From Actinobacteria bacterium HGW-Actinobacteria-1 (lineage in GTDB: Bacteria > Actinomycetota > Coriobacteriia > Anaerosomatales > Anaerosomataceae): a stretch of 64,000 bases of DNA. Numbering within the stretch: position 1 is the stretch's first letter; each line of letters opens with the position of its first letter. A program made the translations under genes and the position numbers. Of this stretch, positions 25,199 through 33,625 are shown piece by piece. Below the pieces are notes generated by a model. The model had not been told where the DNA came from. It ran no database searches and saw only the letters and a list, made by a program, of their open reading frames with translations. The DNA is taken from contig PHFB01000005.1 of assembly GCA_002841355.1 (NCBI GenBank), positions 1-64,000 on the forward strand. The letters run 5' to 3'.

Positions 25199-27103
25199 AT
25201 GACAAGACGAGCGACCAAGCGCCGTTTCTCGGCGATGATGGCTATCACGGTGGCGTTCGCGCTGATGCTGGCGAGCGTGCCCGCAAGCGGCGCGACCGCA
25301 CCTGTTGCGAGGACGCGACCCCAGGCGGGCGTCGCGCGCGTTGCGCCCGAGCGCACTGCCGCAAGCGGCATCCGCACGCTGGCCGCAGACGACGATATCC
25401 CTGGCGTGGCGATCCTGCCCTCGCCGATCACGGGCACGCTTAGCGCGACGAGCGACATCGACGACGTCTTCGCTGTGAATCTCAACGACGGCGACACGCT
25501 CTCGGCGACGATCACGGGTCCCGCGGGTTCGTACTTCGACCTGTGGCTGTACATGCCGACGGCGACGACAGTCGATGACGTCGACCTGTCGTACGGCTCG
25601 AACGCGCCTGACGTCGATTTCGTGTATCCGTTCACGCTCGACTTCAAGGTTGATGCCACGATGGGTTACGCGCCCGGCACGTACTACCTCGACGCGTATG
25701 CGGCGCAGGGGAGCGGCACGTACACCATCACGTGGCGCATCATCCCCGAGGACGGCGATAACGACATTCCGGGCACGGCGCTTCCGGCTTCGCCCTTCAC
25801 GCGCTGGAACTCGGCGTCTCTGCTGCTGCCGGCGTTCGGCGTCGACAAGGATCCGGTGTGGATCGACATGTTCGATGTCTACAGCGTCGATCTTGCCGAG
25901 GGTGACCAGTTCACCGCGACGGTGAGCACCACCGACAGCGATCTGGACATGGAGCTGCTGCTCTATCCGCCGCACGCCTCGAATGTCGACACTGACGGCC
26001 TGGTCTACTACGAAGATGCGTGGGTCTCGGCAAGTGACCTTACCAAGGCTGGCATGCCTGACACGGTCCACTTCATCGTGCCGCCGGGCGGTGCGGGCAC
26101 GTATTATCTCTCGGCTGAGGCCTGGGGCGGCAACGGCGACTATACGGTCACGTGGAGCGTCGACCAGAACATGCTTGTGCGCATGCAGGGCGCCAACCGC
26201 TACGCGACCGGCCTCTCGATCGTGCGCGGCACGACGCTTGCGTCGAAGTACGCGATCATCGCGAGCGGCGCCAACTACCCCGATGCGCTCTCTGCCGCGG
26301 GCGTGGCAGGCGCGTACGAAGCGCCCCTGCTGCTGACAAACCCGACGACGCTGCTCGATGACCTGAAAGTGCAGCTGATCGAGCTTGGCGTGACCGACGT
26401 CATCGTCATCGGCGGAACGCCCGCCGTCAGCAGCGGCGTGTACACCACGCTCGACAATATGGGCTTCAACTCGGTGGAGCGCCTGGCCGGTACGGATCGT
26501 TACGCCACTTCGGCTGCGTGTGCTGCCCGGGTCGCGCAGATCACGGGAACCGTCCCCGGCGCGTTCGTCGTTCGCGGCGACAGCTTCCCGGATGCGCTCG
26601 CGGTCGCGCCGTTCGCGTACACGCAGGCGATGCCGGTGCTGCTCACGCGCACGACGGCGCTTCCCGCAGGGATCGCGTCGTTCCTTGACGTGAACAACGT
26701 CGCTGACGTCTACATCGCCGGCGGGACCTCGGCGGTCTCCGGTGCGGTTGCGACGTCGCTCGACGGTCTCAACGAAGGAACGACGGCGGTCACGCGTATC
26801 GCTGGAGACGATCGCTACGAGACTGCCCGCAAGGTCGCCGACTTCGGTGTCGGCGCCGGGTGGGGGACGTATAGCTTCGTTGGCGTGGCGACCGGCAGCA
26901 ACTTCCCGGATGCCCTTGCGGGCGGCGTTGGCTGCGGCCGCATGAACGGCGTCATGCTGCTCACGAAGCCGACCGCGCTCTCGCCGTGGTGCGCCGGTGC
27001 GATCACGGCGAACGCCGGGTCCATCGAGCGCGTCGCGGTCTTCGGCAGCTCTGCTGCCGTGAGCGCCGGCGTCTACAACGCGATCAACGCGCTGCTTCCG
27101 TAA
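25199..27103 (+). CDS. Surface protein with two PPC-like domains and three cell-wall-binding repeats 2
   Basis: A 634-residue exported protein. The signal peptide (residues 1-31, ending ASGATA) is followed by two beta-sandwich PPC-like domains (about 60-180 and 185-320; both contain DVFAVNL- or DVYSVDL-type strands and end in GTYYL). Three cell-wall-binding repeat 2 units follow, marked by MQGANRYATGLSI, LAGTDRYATSAAC and IAGDDRYETARKV, each with NYPDALS- or FPDALA-type blocks. ATG 25199 with AAGGTGA before it gives the cleanest signal peptide; an in-frame ATG at 25163 is possible. It is a paralogue of the protein at 8956-10629. Its role may be adhesion, surface display or a protein-binding coat. 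Confidence 0.85.
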   Translation: MTRRATKRRFSAMMAITVAFALMLASVPASGATAPVARTRPQAGVARVAPERTAASGIRTLAADDDIPGVAILPSPITGTLSATSDIDDVFAVNLNDGDTLSATITGPAGSYFDLWLYMPTATTVDDVDLSYGSNAPDVDFVYPFTLDFKVDATMGYAPGTYYLDAYAAQGSGTYTITWRIIPEDGDNDIPGTALPASPFTRWNSASLLLPAFGVDKDPVWIDMFDVYSVDLAEGDQFTATVSTTDSDLDMELLLYPPHASNVDTDGLVYYEDAWVSASDLTKAGMPDTVHFIVPPGGAGTYYLSAEAWGGNGDYTVTWSVDQNMLVRMQGANRYATGLSIVRGTTLASKYAIIASGANYPDALSAAGVAGAYEAPLLLTNPTTLLDDLKVQLIELGVTDVIVIGGTPAVSSGVYTTLDNMGFNSVERLAGTDRYATSAACAARVAQITGTVPGAFVVRGDSFPDALAVAPFAYTQAMPVLLTRTTALPAGIASFLDVNNVADVYIAGGTSAVSGAVATSLDGLNEGTTAVTRIAGDDRYETARKVADFGVGAGWGTYSFVGVATGSNFPDALAGGVGCGRMNGVMLLTKPTALSPWCAGAITANAGSIERVAVFGSSAAVSAGVYNAINALLP

Positions 27104-27123
27104 GCGGGAACGCGCGCGTCAGG

Positions 27124-27153
27124 AAGCGGGCTCCGGGATTCTGGGGCCCGCTT
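27124..27153 (+). terminator. Hairpin terminator after the surface protein gene
   Basis: AAGCGGGC (27124-27131) pairs with GCCCGCTT (27146-27153) around a 14-base loop, 20 bases after the stop. It is followed by CGCGTTG rather than a T-run, so intrinsic termination may be weak. Confidence 0.5.
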
Positions 27154-27236
27154 CGCGTTGGCGGCCCACGGCAGTATCCCCGCGCGACACTCGGGAATAC
27201 CATGACGTGACAGCCACAGTCTTGGAGGGAGCAAGC

Positions 27237-29918
27237 GTGAAGCGGCGCATCCTGTTCTGGGCCGCGCTGGCTGCCGCCGTGTGGCTCGTTGCGACGCATA
27301 CCGCCGACATCGGGCGGCTGTGGCAGGTCATGCGCGGCGGGGATCCGCGCTGGCTGGTGGGCGCCGCTCTCCTTCAGGTGGCGTACTACGCCTTCTACGT
27401 GTGGACGTTCAAGGCGTCGTTCGAGGCCGTGGGCATCGAGCGACCGTACCGCGAACTTGTGCCGGTGGTGCTCGGCAGCATCTTCGTCAACGTCGTGACG
27501 CCCACCGCCGGAACGGCGGGACCGGCGCTTGTGGTGGACGATGCCGTGCGGCGCGGACATTCGCCGGCGGGTTCAGCAGCCGCCATGGTGCTCACGCAGG
27601 TCGTCGATTTTGCGTCGTTCGCGGTCATCATGACGCTCGGTTTCGTCTACCTGGGAATCGTCGGGCAGCTCAAGAGCTACGAGGTCCTCGCCGCCGTGGT
27701 CCTGCTGGCGCTCATCGCGCTCTTCGCGGGCGCGCTCGTTCTCGCGTTCGTGCGGCCTCCGGCGTTCGTGCGGTTGCTCGGCTGGGTCGCGCGCGTCGTG
27801 CACGGGGGAGCGCGGCTCGTGCGACGCGAGTCGCCGCTCGCGGACGACTGGGCCGAGCGCACCGCCGCCGAGTTCACGTCCTCGGCACGCATGCTTGCCG
27901 AGGAACCCCGCGGCGTGGCGAAGGCCGGCTTCATCGGCGTGGCTGGCTACACGCTCGATCTTGCGGGTCTCATGGCGGTCGGGTACGCGTTCGGCTGGGA
28001 CAAGCCCGGTACGCTGCTGGCGGCGTACGCGGTGGGCGTGCTCGTGTGGATCGTCTCGATCGTGCCGCAGGGAATCGGCGTCGTGGAAGGCGCGATCGCC
28101 GTGGTGCTCACCTCGTTCGGCGTAGCTGTGCCGCAGGCGACAGCGATCTCGCTCGTCTTCCGCGGCATGAGCTTCTGGATCCCGCTGCTCCTCGGCTTCC
28201 TGCTCTTGAGGCGCGTGAGCACGTTCCAGCCGGCCCGTCGCTCCGAAGGTGCCGAGAAGTTCGCGGTTCGTGCCGCCGCGGTCATGACAGCTGCGATCGG
28301 TGTCATCGATGTGCTCTCTGCGGTGACGCCGAACCTGCGTACACGGGTGCTGACGCTCGAGAAGTTCCTGCCGCTGCACGTCCACTACGGGCACCTCGCG
28401 GCCGCGCTTGCGGGCATCGCGCTGATCTTCCTCTCGCGGGGGCTGTGGCGTCGCAAGCGCGCGGCGTGGACCCTCACTGTGGCCCTGCTCGGCGTGTCGA
28501 TCGTGAGCAACCTGGTGAAGGGCCTCGACTACGAAGAGGCGACGATTGCCGCCGGGCTGCTCGCGTGGATGCTCTCCGAGCGCTCCGCGTTCCATGCGCG
28601 CGCCGACGGGCCGTCGCTCGCCCAGGGGCTGAGGGTGCTCACCGCAGCGGTCGTCGGCACGCTCGCATACGGCACGACAGGCTTCTACCTGCTCGACCGT
28701 CATTACTCACTGACGTTCAGCCTCGGGGCGGCGGCGCGCCAGACGATCGTGATGTTCACGCAGTTCTACGACCCGCACCTTGAGCCGCTCACGCGCTTCG
28801 GCCGCTTCTTCGCGGACTCCATCTATGTGGTGGGCGCGGGCACGTTCGGCTACGCGCTCATCATGCTGCTGCGTCCCGTGATCCTGCGCGGCCCGTCCAC
28901 TCCTGCCGAGCGGAACCGCGCGCGGGAAATCGTCGAGCGCTGGGGACGCTCCTCGCTTGCGGCGACGACGCTGCTGCCCGACAAGGCGTACCGTTTCAGC
29001 CCCGGTGGTTCGGTGGTTGCCTTCTCGGTGTACAGCGGCTACGCACTCGCGCTCGGCGACCCGATCGGCCCGCCGGAGGACTTCTCGGCCGCAGTCGCCG
29101 ACTTCGCCCAGATCTGCGCGACGAACGGGTGGACACCGATCTTCTACCAGACGCTCCCTGATGGCATCGCCGAGTATGCCGCACGCGGGTTCAAGTCGGT
29201 GCGCGTGGGCCACGAGGCGGTCGTGGACCTCGACACCTTCTCGATGGCGGGCGGCTCGCACAAGAGCATGCGGAATCGCGTACGGCGGCTCGAGGAGGAT
29301 GGTTTCTCGGCGGTCGTGCACGAGCCGCCCATCGCACCCACGCTCATGCGCGAACTGCGTGGCGTGAGCGACGCGTGGCTGACGATGATGCACGGCACCG
29401 AGAAGCGCTACTCGCTCGGCTGGTTCCTCGACGAGTACATCTCGGCGTGTCCCATCATGGCCGTGCACGGGCCGGATGGTCGTGTCGTCGCCTTCGCCAA
29501 CCTGCTGAGCGAGTACCAACGGCCGGAGTGGACTATCGATCTCATGCGCCATCTCCCCGAAGCGCCGAGCGGCACGATGGACTACATGTTCGTGAAGCTC
29601 TTCGAGTGGTGCCGAGGACAGAACGGGTGCGAGTCGTTCAACCTGGGACTGAGCCCGCTTTCCGACATCGGCCGAGAAGCCCACGATCCGGCCGTGGAGA
29701 AGGTCATGCGCCTCATCTACGACCACGTCGACCAGTTCTACAGCTTCCAGGGGCTGCATGCGTACAAGGAGAAGTTCGATCCGCAGTGGGAGCCACGATT
29801 CCTCGTCTATCCGGCCGGCACCGAGCTGCCGCTTGTCTTCTACGCCCTGGTGAGCGCTGACGCGGGCGAGGGTGTGATCGCCTCGTACCTCAAGACGATG
29901 CGTAGACGCCGTAGCTAG
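27237..29918 (+). CDS. mprF: Phosphatidylglycerol lysyltransferase/flippase, MprF
   Basis: An 893-residue membrane protein of the MprF type. The N-terminal half (about 1-545) has over a dozen hydrophobic helices and the flippase domain (VNVVTPTAGTAGPALVVDDAV; VPQGIGVVEGAIAVVL). The C-terminal 330 residues are the DUF2156 aminoacyl-transferase domain (FSPGGSVVAFSVYSGYALALGDPIG; QGLHAYKEKFDPQWEPRFLVYP). MprF transfers Lys or Ala from a tRNA to phosphatidylglycerol and flips the product outward, reducing surface negative charge and sensitivity to cationic peptides. GTG 27237 was chosen over GTG 27207 because GGAGGG lies seven bases before it. The amino acid used is not predictable. Confidence 0.88.
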   Translation: MKRRILFWAALAAAVWLVATHTADIGRLWQVMRGGDPRWLVGAALLQVAYYAFYVWTFKASFEAVGIERPYRELVPVVLGSIFVNVVTPTAGTAGPALVVDDAVRRGHSPAGSAAAMVLTQVVDFASFAVIMTLGFVYLGIVGQLKSYEVLAAVVLLALIALFAGALVLAFVRPPAFVRLLGWVARVVHGGARLVRRESPLADDWAERTAAEFTSSARMLAEEPRGVAKAGFIGVAGYTLDLAGLMAVGYAFGWDKPGTLLAAYAVGVLVWIVSIVPQGIGVVEGAIAVVLTSFGVAVPQATAISLVFRGMSFWIPLLLGFLLLRRVSTFQPARRSEGAEKFAVRAAAVMTAAIGVIDVLSAVTPNLRTRVLTLEKFLPLHVHYGHLAAALAGIALIFLSRGLWRRKRAAWTLTVALLGVSIVSNLVKGLDYEEATIAAGLLAWMLSERSAFHARADGPSLAQGLRVLTAAVVGTLAYGTTGFYLLDRHYSLTFSLGAAARQTIVMFTQFYDPHLEPLTRFGRFFADSIYVVGAGTFGYALIMLLRPVILRGPSTPAERNRAREIVERWGRSSLAATTLLPDKAYRFSPGGSVVAFSVYSGYALALGDPIGPPEDFSAAVADFAQICATNGWTPIFYQTLPDGIAEYAARGFKSVRVGHEAVVDLDTFSMAGGSHKSMRNRVRRLEEDGFSAVVHEPPIAPTLMRELRGVSDAWLTMMHGTEKRYSLGWFLDEYISACPIMAVHGPDGRVVAFANLLSEYQRPEWTIDLMRHLPEAPSGTMDYMFVKLFEWCRGQNGCESFNLGLSPLSDIGREAHDPAVEKVMRLIYDHVDQFYSFQGLHAYKEKFDPQWEPRFLVYPAGTELPLVFYALVSADAGEGVIASYLKTMRRRRS

Positions 29919-29936
29919 GAGCGAGCGACGTTTGCC

Positions 29937-29965
29937 TTGAAATATCGGCGGGTGTTCGCTACAGT
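29937..29965 (+). promoter_or_regulatory. Sigma-70 promoter of tRNA-Phe
   Basis: TTGAAA (29937-29942), a 17-base spacer and TACAGT (29960-29965) lie immediately before tRNA-Phe, whose first base is 16 bases after the -10 box. Confidence 0.75.
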
Positions 29966-29980
29966 CTTTCAGCACACCTT

Positions 29981-30056
29981 GGCCAGGTAGCTCAGTTGGT
30001 AGAGCAGCGGATTGAAAATCCGCGTGTCGGCGGTTCAAGTCCGTCTCTGGCCACCA
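29981..30056 (+). tRNA. tRNA-Phe (GAA)
   Basis: 76 bases fold as a complete cloverleaf. The acceptor stem is GGCCAGG with TCTGGCC, the anticodon stem GCGGA/TCCGC holds loop TTGAAAA (anticodon GAA), and the T-loop is GTTCAAG. CCA is encoded at 30054-30056. The last 45 bases occur again, slightly diverged, at 32086-32130. It has its own promoter and terminator and so is transcribed alone. Confidence 0.95.
30012..30056 (+). repeat. Left copy of tRNA-Phe 3' direct repeat (att-like)
   Basis: These 45 bases from the anticodon loop to CCA match 32086-32130 in direct orientation with three mismatches. This is the usual form of the att repeats that flank DNA integrated at a tRNA gene: the left copy completes a functional tRNA. 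Confidence 0.7.
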
Positions 30057-30067
30057 TACGCACTCAC

Positions 30068-30100
30068 GAAAGCCTCGCCCAAGCGGCGGGGCTTTCTTGC
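30068..30100 (+). terminator. Terminator of tRNA-Phe
   Basis: GAAAGCCTCGCC (30068-30079) pairs over 12 bp (one T-G) with GGCGGGGCTTTC (30085-30096) around CAAGC, then TTGC. It isolates tRNA-Phe from the histidine kinase gene downstream. Confidence 0.85.
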
Positions 30101-30241
30101 GTCGTTGCGTGCGCTCGTGAGCACGAAATGGCGGGCATCTTCATCGAGGAGTACCATGAGTTAGTTTCGTTCACGGTGATTCGCACGTGCCAAAGCCTCC
30201 GTCCTTGTGCGAGGCTTCCCGGCTGCACCAGGGCGGTACCG

Positions 30242-32008
30242 ATGCGCGACACGGTCCATACCGAAATCAGCACAGCCGCGCGGGCACCGGTTCCGCCTCC
30301 GCCTCCTGCGCAGTTCGCTGATGCTGCCACCGCGCTTCTCGGCTGCCGTAGCGCTGTCGAGGTCTACCATGTCATCGGCGATTTCATGACCGAGGTGTGC
30401 CCGGCTTCGATCGTCATCGTCAATGAGATCACGCCCGAGATGACGCATTTCGTCACCCGCGGCCTCTTTGGACTGGAGGATTCGGTCTTTGCAAAAGCGG
30501 CCAGACTGGTGGGCTTCCAAATCATCGACAAGCACTCGGTAATCGTCCCCAAGTACAGGGACCTGATGCTTGGGAGCAAGCTCTCGAAGATCGAAGGCGG
30601 CTTTGCCGAGTTCGCCTCAAGTGAGGTGTCCCCGGCCATCGGAGGGCTAGCGGCTAAACTCGCCGGGATTCGCGATGTCTACACGATCGGGATCGTCGAC
30701 GGTGACTCCATTCTTGGCAACATCCATGTCTGCACCAGGAAGCCAGGTGCTGATGTTCCGGCATCGGTGATTGAACGCTTCGTGCTTCACGTTCATGCGG
30801 CGCTCGCGCGGCTCGCCACCACTCATGACCTCGAGGAGAGCAACGAGCGCTTCCAGCAGGCGGTTCGCACGACGATGGACGGATTCTGGTCGTACGGCGA
30901 GGACGACCGAATTCTTGACGTCAACGAGGCGTACTGCCAGATGAGCGGGTACAGACGTCAGCAGCTCATCGGGATGCACCTCTCTGATCTTGAGGTGATG
31001 GAGACTCCCGAACAGATCGACGCGCACAACCGCCGAATCATCGCGCGAGGGCAGGATCGCTATGTGTCCCAGCATCGTCGATCCGATGGCTCATTCTACG
31101 ATGTCGAGGTGAGCGTTTCGTATCTGCCCGGCGACGGTGGCCGCTTCTCGGGCTTCATACGGGACATCACCGAGCGGAAGCAGGCCGAGGAACGGATTGT
31201 GCGCCTCAACATGGAACTCGAGGAACGCGTCCGAGCACGCACTCGGGAGCTTTCGACCGCAAACATCGAGCTCGTGAACACCAACGCCGAACTTGAGCGG
31301 GCCACCCGCGCCAAGAGCAGCTTCCTTGCATCGATGAGCCACGAGCTCCGTACCCCCTTGAACTCGATCATCGGGTTCACCACCATTCTTCTCAAAGGCC
31401 TTGCAGGACCCATCAACGAAGAGCAGGAAACGCAGCTCTCCATGGTCAGCGAATCCGGCAGGCACCTTCTCTCGTTGATCAACGACGTCCTTGATCTGTC
31501 CAAGATCGAGGCGGGGCGTGCCACGGCGTGCATCGAAGATATCGATCTCGAGTCGCTGATCGAGGCCGTTCGAGACATGGTGGACCCGCTGGCCGACGCC
31601 AAGGGTCTGCAGCTCGTGTTCACGAGTGGGTCGGACGGCGAGCCCCTCAGGTCGGACCCGCGCATGCTGACTCAGATCCTCATAAATCTCGTGGGAAACG
31701 CCATCAAGTTCACGGATTCGGGGACGGTCACACTCGCAGTGTCCGATGATGGTGATGTGATGAGATTCGCGGTCAGCGACACCGGGTGCGGTATCAGCCC
31801 CTCCGACCTGCCCCACATCATGGAGAGCTTCTACCAGGCCGATTTGCCGAATCGGGCCAAGAGTCCGGGCACAGGTCTCGGACTCTCCATATCTTCGCAG
31901 CTTGCGGCCGTATTGGGAGGCAGCCTCAGCGCTGAAAGCGCGCTGGGCGTTGGATCGACCTTCACGCTCACAGTCCCGAAGGTTATGCCCCTCGCGGAAT
32001 CCGGCTAG
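30242..32008 (+). CDS. GAF-PAS sensor histidine kinase, orphan
   Basis: A 588-residue soluble kinase. A GAF-like sensory domain covers about 20-200, a PAS domain about 205-320 (FWSYGEDDRILDVNEAY; FSGFIRDITERKQ), a coiled coil about 320-360, then HisKA with the phosphorylated His367 (MSHELRTPLN), and HATPase_c with N box NLVGNAIKFTD, G1 DTGCGI and G2 GTGLGLSI. No transmembrane helix is seen, so the signal is cytoplasmic. No response regulator is adjacent. ATG 30242 has AGGGCGG upstream; the frame stays open back into tRNA-Phe, but those residues cannot be coding. The gene is the only one between the two tRNA-Phe repeats. It uses rare ATA codons at least three times. Confidence 0.85.
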   Translation: MRDTVHTEISTAARAPVPPPPPAQFADAATALLGCRSAVEVYHVIGDFMTEVCPASIVIVNEITPEMTHFVTRGLFGLEDSVFAKAARLVGFQIIDKHSVIVPKYRDLMLGSKLSKIEGGFAEFASSEVSPAIGGLAAKLAGIRDVYTIGIVDGDSILGNIHVCTRKPGADVPASVIERFVLHVHAALARLATTHDLEESNERFQQAVRTTMDGFWSYGEDDRILDVNEAYCQMSGYRRQQLIGMHLSDLEVMETPEQIDAHNRRIIARGQDRYVSQHRRSDGSFYDVEVSVSYLPGDGGRFSGFIRDITERKQAEERIVRLNMELEERVRARTRELSTANIELVNTNAELERATRAKSSFLASMSHELRTPLNSIIGFTTILLKGLAGPINEEQETQLSMVSESGRHLLSLINDVLDLSKIEAGRATACIEDIDLESLIEAVRDMVDPLADAKGLQLVFTSGSDGEPLRSDPRMLTQILINLVGNAIKFTDSGTVTLAVSDDGDVMRFAVSDTGCGISPSDLPHIMESFYQADLPNRAKSPGTGLGLSISSQLAAVLGGSLSAESALGVGSTFTLTVPKVMPLAESG

Positions 32009-32085
32009 TGCCGTCGCTTGCGTTCTCTTGGCGGGAGAGTCCCAGCGGGCCACTCACATAGGTGGTCCACTCCATTTGCCGTATG

Positions 32086-32130
32086 TTGAGAGTCCGCGTG
32101 TCGGCGGTTCAAGTCGGTCTCTGGCCACCA
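32086..32130 (+). repeat. Truncated tRNA-Phe 3' copy (att-like right repeat)
   Basis: 45 bases match the 3' part of tRNA-Phe (30012-30056) with mismatches only at two positions of the anticodon loop and one in the T-arm. The sequence just before it does not resemble the 5' half of the tRNA, so it is not a functional tRNA. After CCA there is an imperfect hairpin (CCTGCC, AATGT, GGCGGG) that resembles the terminator after the intact gene but lacks its T-run. The wider gap 32009-32304 holds nothing else I can identify. Confidence 0.75.
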
Positions 32131-32304
32131 CAGCAATGACGCAAGCCCTGCCAATGTGGCGGGACTGACCTGTCCCCCCATATCCTGCATCCGTACGCCA
32201 AGTGTGACACCTGTCACGGTGTGGTCACGCGAAGCCAGCCACGCTGGTGCGGTTGATCACGCTTCGCGTGCAACAGCTGTCGCAAACAGGTGAGGAGCCA
32301 CCCA

Positions 32305-32883
32305 GTGTCGAACGTCGTCGTAAAAGGTGTCGTAGCGCAGAGCACCTTCGATTTCATCAAGCAGCAGTATGGCCTGGATGTGTGGGAGCAGTGTCTTTCG
32401 CGGCTTTCGGACGCCGATCGTATCGCCGTCAACGCCGGCGTGAATGTGCCGCTGCAGAGCATGGGTGCCTTCAACGAGGCGTTCGTCGTCGTCGCGTGCA
32501 ACGGATCGCGCACCATGGCGCAAGCCGAGTTCCGCAAGATGGGTGCCGCATCAGCCGAGAAGCTCCTCACCGGCAACGGCATCTTCAGCATCTTCGCGCG
32601 CCTCGTCACACCCAAGCAGGTGTTCACGCGTGCTGCGAGCGTAATCACGAGCGCCTACCCCGGCTGTGACGTTCAGGTCGAGCTCGACTCGGACGAGAGC
32701 GGCGGCATCATCACGATGCGCGGCATGAGCGGGTATCCGTATGGGAGCCAGCGCGTTGTCGGCTGGCTGCTGCGCGGGATCGAACTCGTCGGCGGCAAGA
32801 ACGCCCGAGTGACCGAACGCAACTGGGACGCGGGTCAGACCGACAGCGACACCTACACGATCGTGTTGCACTGGGACGCGTAG
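32305..32883 (+). CDS. H-NOX/V4R-fold-like protein without proximal His (DUF2378-like)
   Basis: A 192-residue protein. The N-terminus (KGVVAQSTFDFIKQQYGLDVWEQCLSRL) resembles that of haem-NO-binding (H-NOX) and the related TIGR02265/DUF2378 and V4R proteins of the NO-signalling/Golgi-transport fold. Near the C-terminus YGSQR (Tyr146, Ser148, Arg150) fits the YxSxR pattern that holds the haem propionates in H-NOX, followed by GWLLRGIELVGG and a final strand TYTIVLHW. The only His is His190, so the axial His of H-NOX is absent and classic haem binding is doubtful. GTG 32305 has TGAGGAGC eight bases upstream; GTG 32290 is an alternative. A strong terminator follows. Family assignment is tentative. 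Confidence 0.6.
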   Translation: MSNVVVKGVVAQSTFDFIKQQYGLDVWEQCLSRLSDADRIAVNAGVNVPLQSMGAFNEAFVVVACNGSRTMAQAEFRKMGAASAEKLLTGNGIFSIFARLVTPKQVFTRAASVITSAYPGCDVQVELDSDESGGIITMRGMSGYPYGSQRVVGWLLRGIELVGGKNARVTERNWDAGQTDSDTYTIVLHWDA

Positions 32884-32924
32884 CTAGCGAGAGCGAGCTG
32901 TTCTCGGTCGATATCAGCACAGCC

Positions 32925-32958
32925 ACGGGCCACTCGGACAGAGTGGCCCGTTCCGTTT
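32925..32958 (+). terminator. Rho-independent terminator
   Basis: ACGGGCCACTC (32925-32935) and GAGTGGCCCGT (32941-32951) form a perfect 11-bp stem with loop GGACA, followed by TCCGTTT. It ends the transcript of the H-NOX-like gene. Confidence 0.85.
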
Positions 32959-33037
32959 ACCGTTCGATGTTCAAGCGGGCGACGGGTTCCGACGATATAC
33001 ATCACAAGGCACGCCGACGCATCAGGAGGTTGGAAGC

Positions 33038-33229
33038 TTGTCGACCGCATCCTTACGCACAGGAACGCTCGATCGCGCGGCCATCAACCGGATTCTCGCA
33101 CGCGTCGACCACCTTGGCGCGCGTGTTCTTGCGGACACCATCCTGGCGACGGACGCGGCGACGAGTCGCGACAATCGCACGTACCATCCTCATTCCGCGC
33201 GAGGCCGAGCCGCCATGCCGACACGGTAG
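33038..33229 (+). CDS. Small hypothetical protein (63 aa)
   Basis: A 63-residue frame starting with TTG 33038, seven bases after an AGGAGGT ribosome site at 33024-33030, which is the main reason to accept it. Residues about 10-42 are predicted helical (LDRAAINRILARVDHLGARVLADTILA); the end is basic and disordered. No family is recognised. It lies in the accessory stretch between two orphan histidine kinases. Confidence 0.45.
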   Translation: MSTASLRTGTLDRAAINRILARVDHLGARVLADTILATDAATSRDNRTYHPHSARGRAAMPTR

Positions 33230-33283
33230 CGGGCTCTACCTGTCTGGCGCCACACCGACCTGATTGCTACAGTGCAGTTCGAC

Positions 33284-33574
33284 ATGGACAAGCTGCTCAG
33301 ATACATCGTTATCGCACTCCTGATCGTGGTCGGCGTGATCGTCTTCGCCGTCTGTAGCGAAGGAGCATGCCCGACGTGCGCCGAACCATGCTGCGGCGGA
33401 GCGCGACGCTCGCAGGCGGTGCGCAGTGTCGACCCGAGCTGCTTCCGGACGTCGGTCGATGGCACGGCCGCTTCGAATGGGTGCTCCCGCGCGGTGCGTC
33501 TACGCCTCGACCGGACGCCCTTGCCCCGCCCGTCCGTCGATGCGATCAGTGAAACGACGGCTCTCAGGATCTGA
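33284..33574 (+). CDS. Small membrane protein with cysteine-rich motif
   Basis: A 96-residue frame. Residues 4-24 are one hydrophobic helix (LLRYIVIALLIVVGVIVFAV), followed by a cysteine cluster CSEGACPTCAEPCCGG (about 24-39) with further Cys residues later. The cluster suggests metal or disulphide chemistry on one face of the membrane, but no family is recognised. ATG 33284 has only a weak ribosome site; GTG 33272 is an alternative. Third codon positions are G/C-rich, as in real genes here. Confidence 0.45.
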   Translation: MDKLLRYIVIALLIVVGVIVFAVCSEGACPTCAEPCCGGARRSQAVRSVDPSCFRTSVDGTAASNGCSRAVRLRLDRTPLPRPSVDAISETTALRI

Positions 33575-33625
33575 GCTGACCCGCGCGAATCCACACCTCG
33601 TCGGAATCCAGGTCAGGAGAATCCA

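Noticed and set aside
23670-25205. Long reverse-strand open frame (511 codons)
   Set aside because: It is the antisense shadow of the M20 peptidase, whose catalytic motifs are all on the plus strand.
28707-30038. Reverse-strand open frame of 443 codons
   Set aside because: It overlaps the transferase domain of MprF and the tRNA-Phe gene, with Arg/His-rich composition typical of antisense frames.
29996-30241. Upstream extension of the histidine kinase frame into tRNA-Phe
   Set aside because: The frame stays open back to 29996, but this overlaps the tRNA and its terminator. The ribosome site AGGGCGG and the first GAF-like residues fit ATG 30242.
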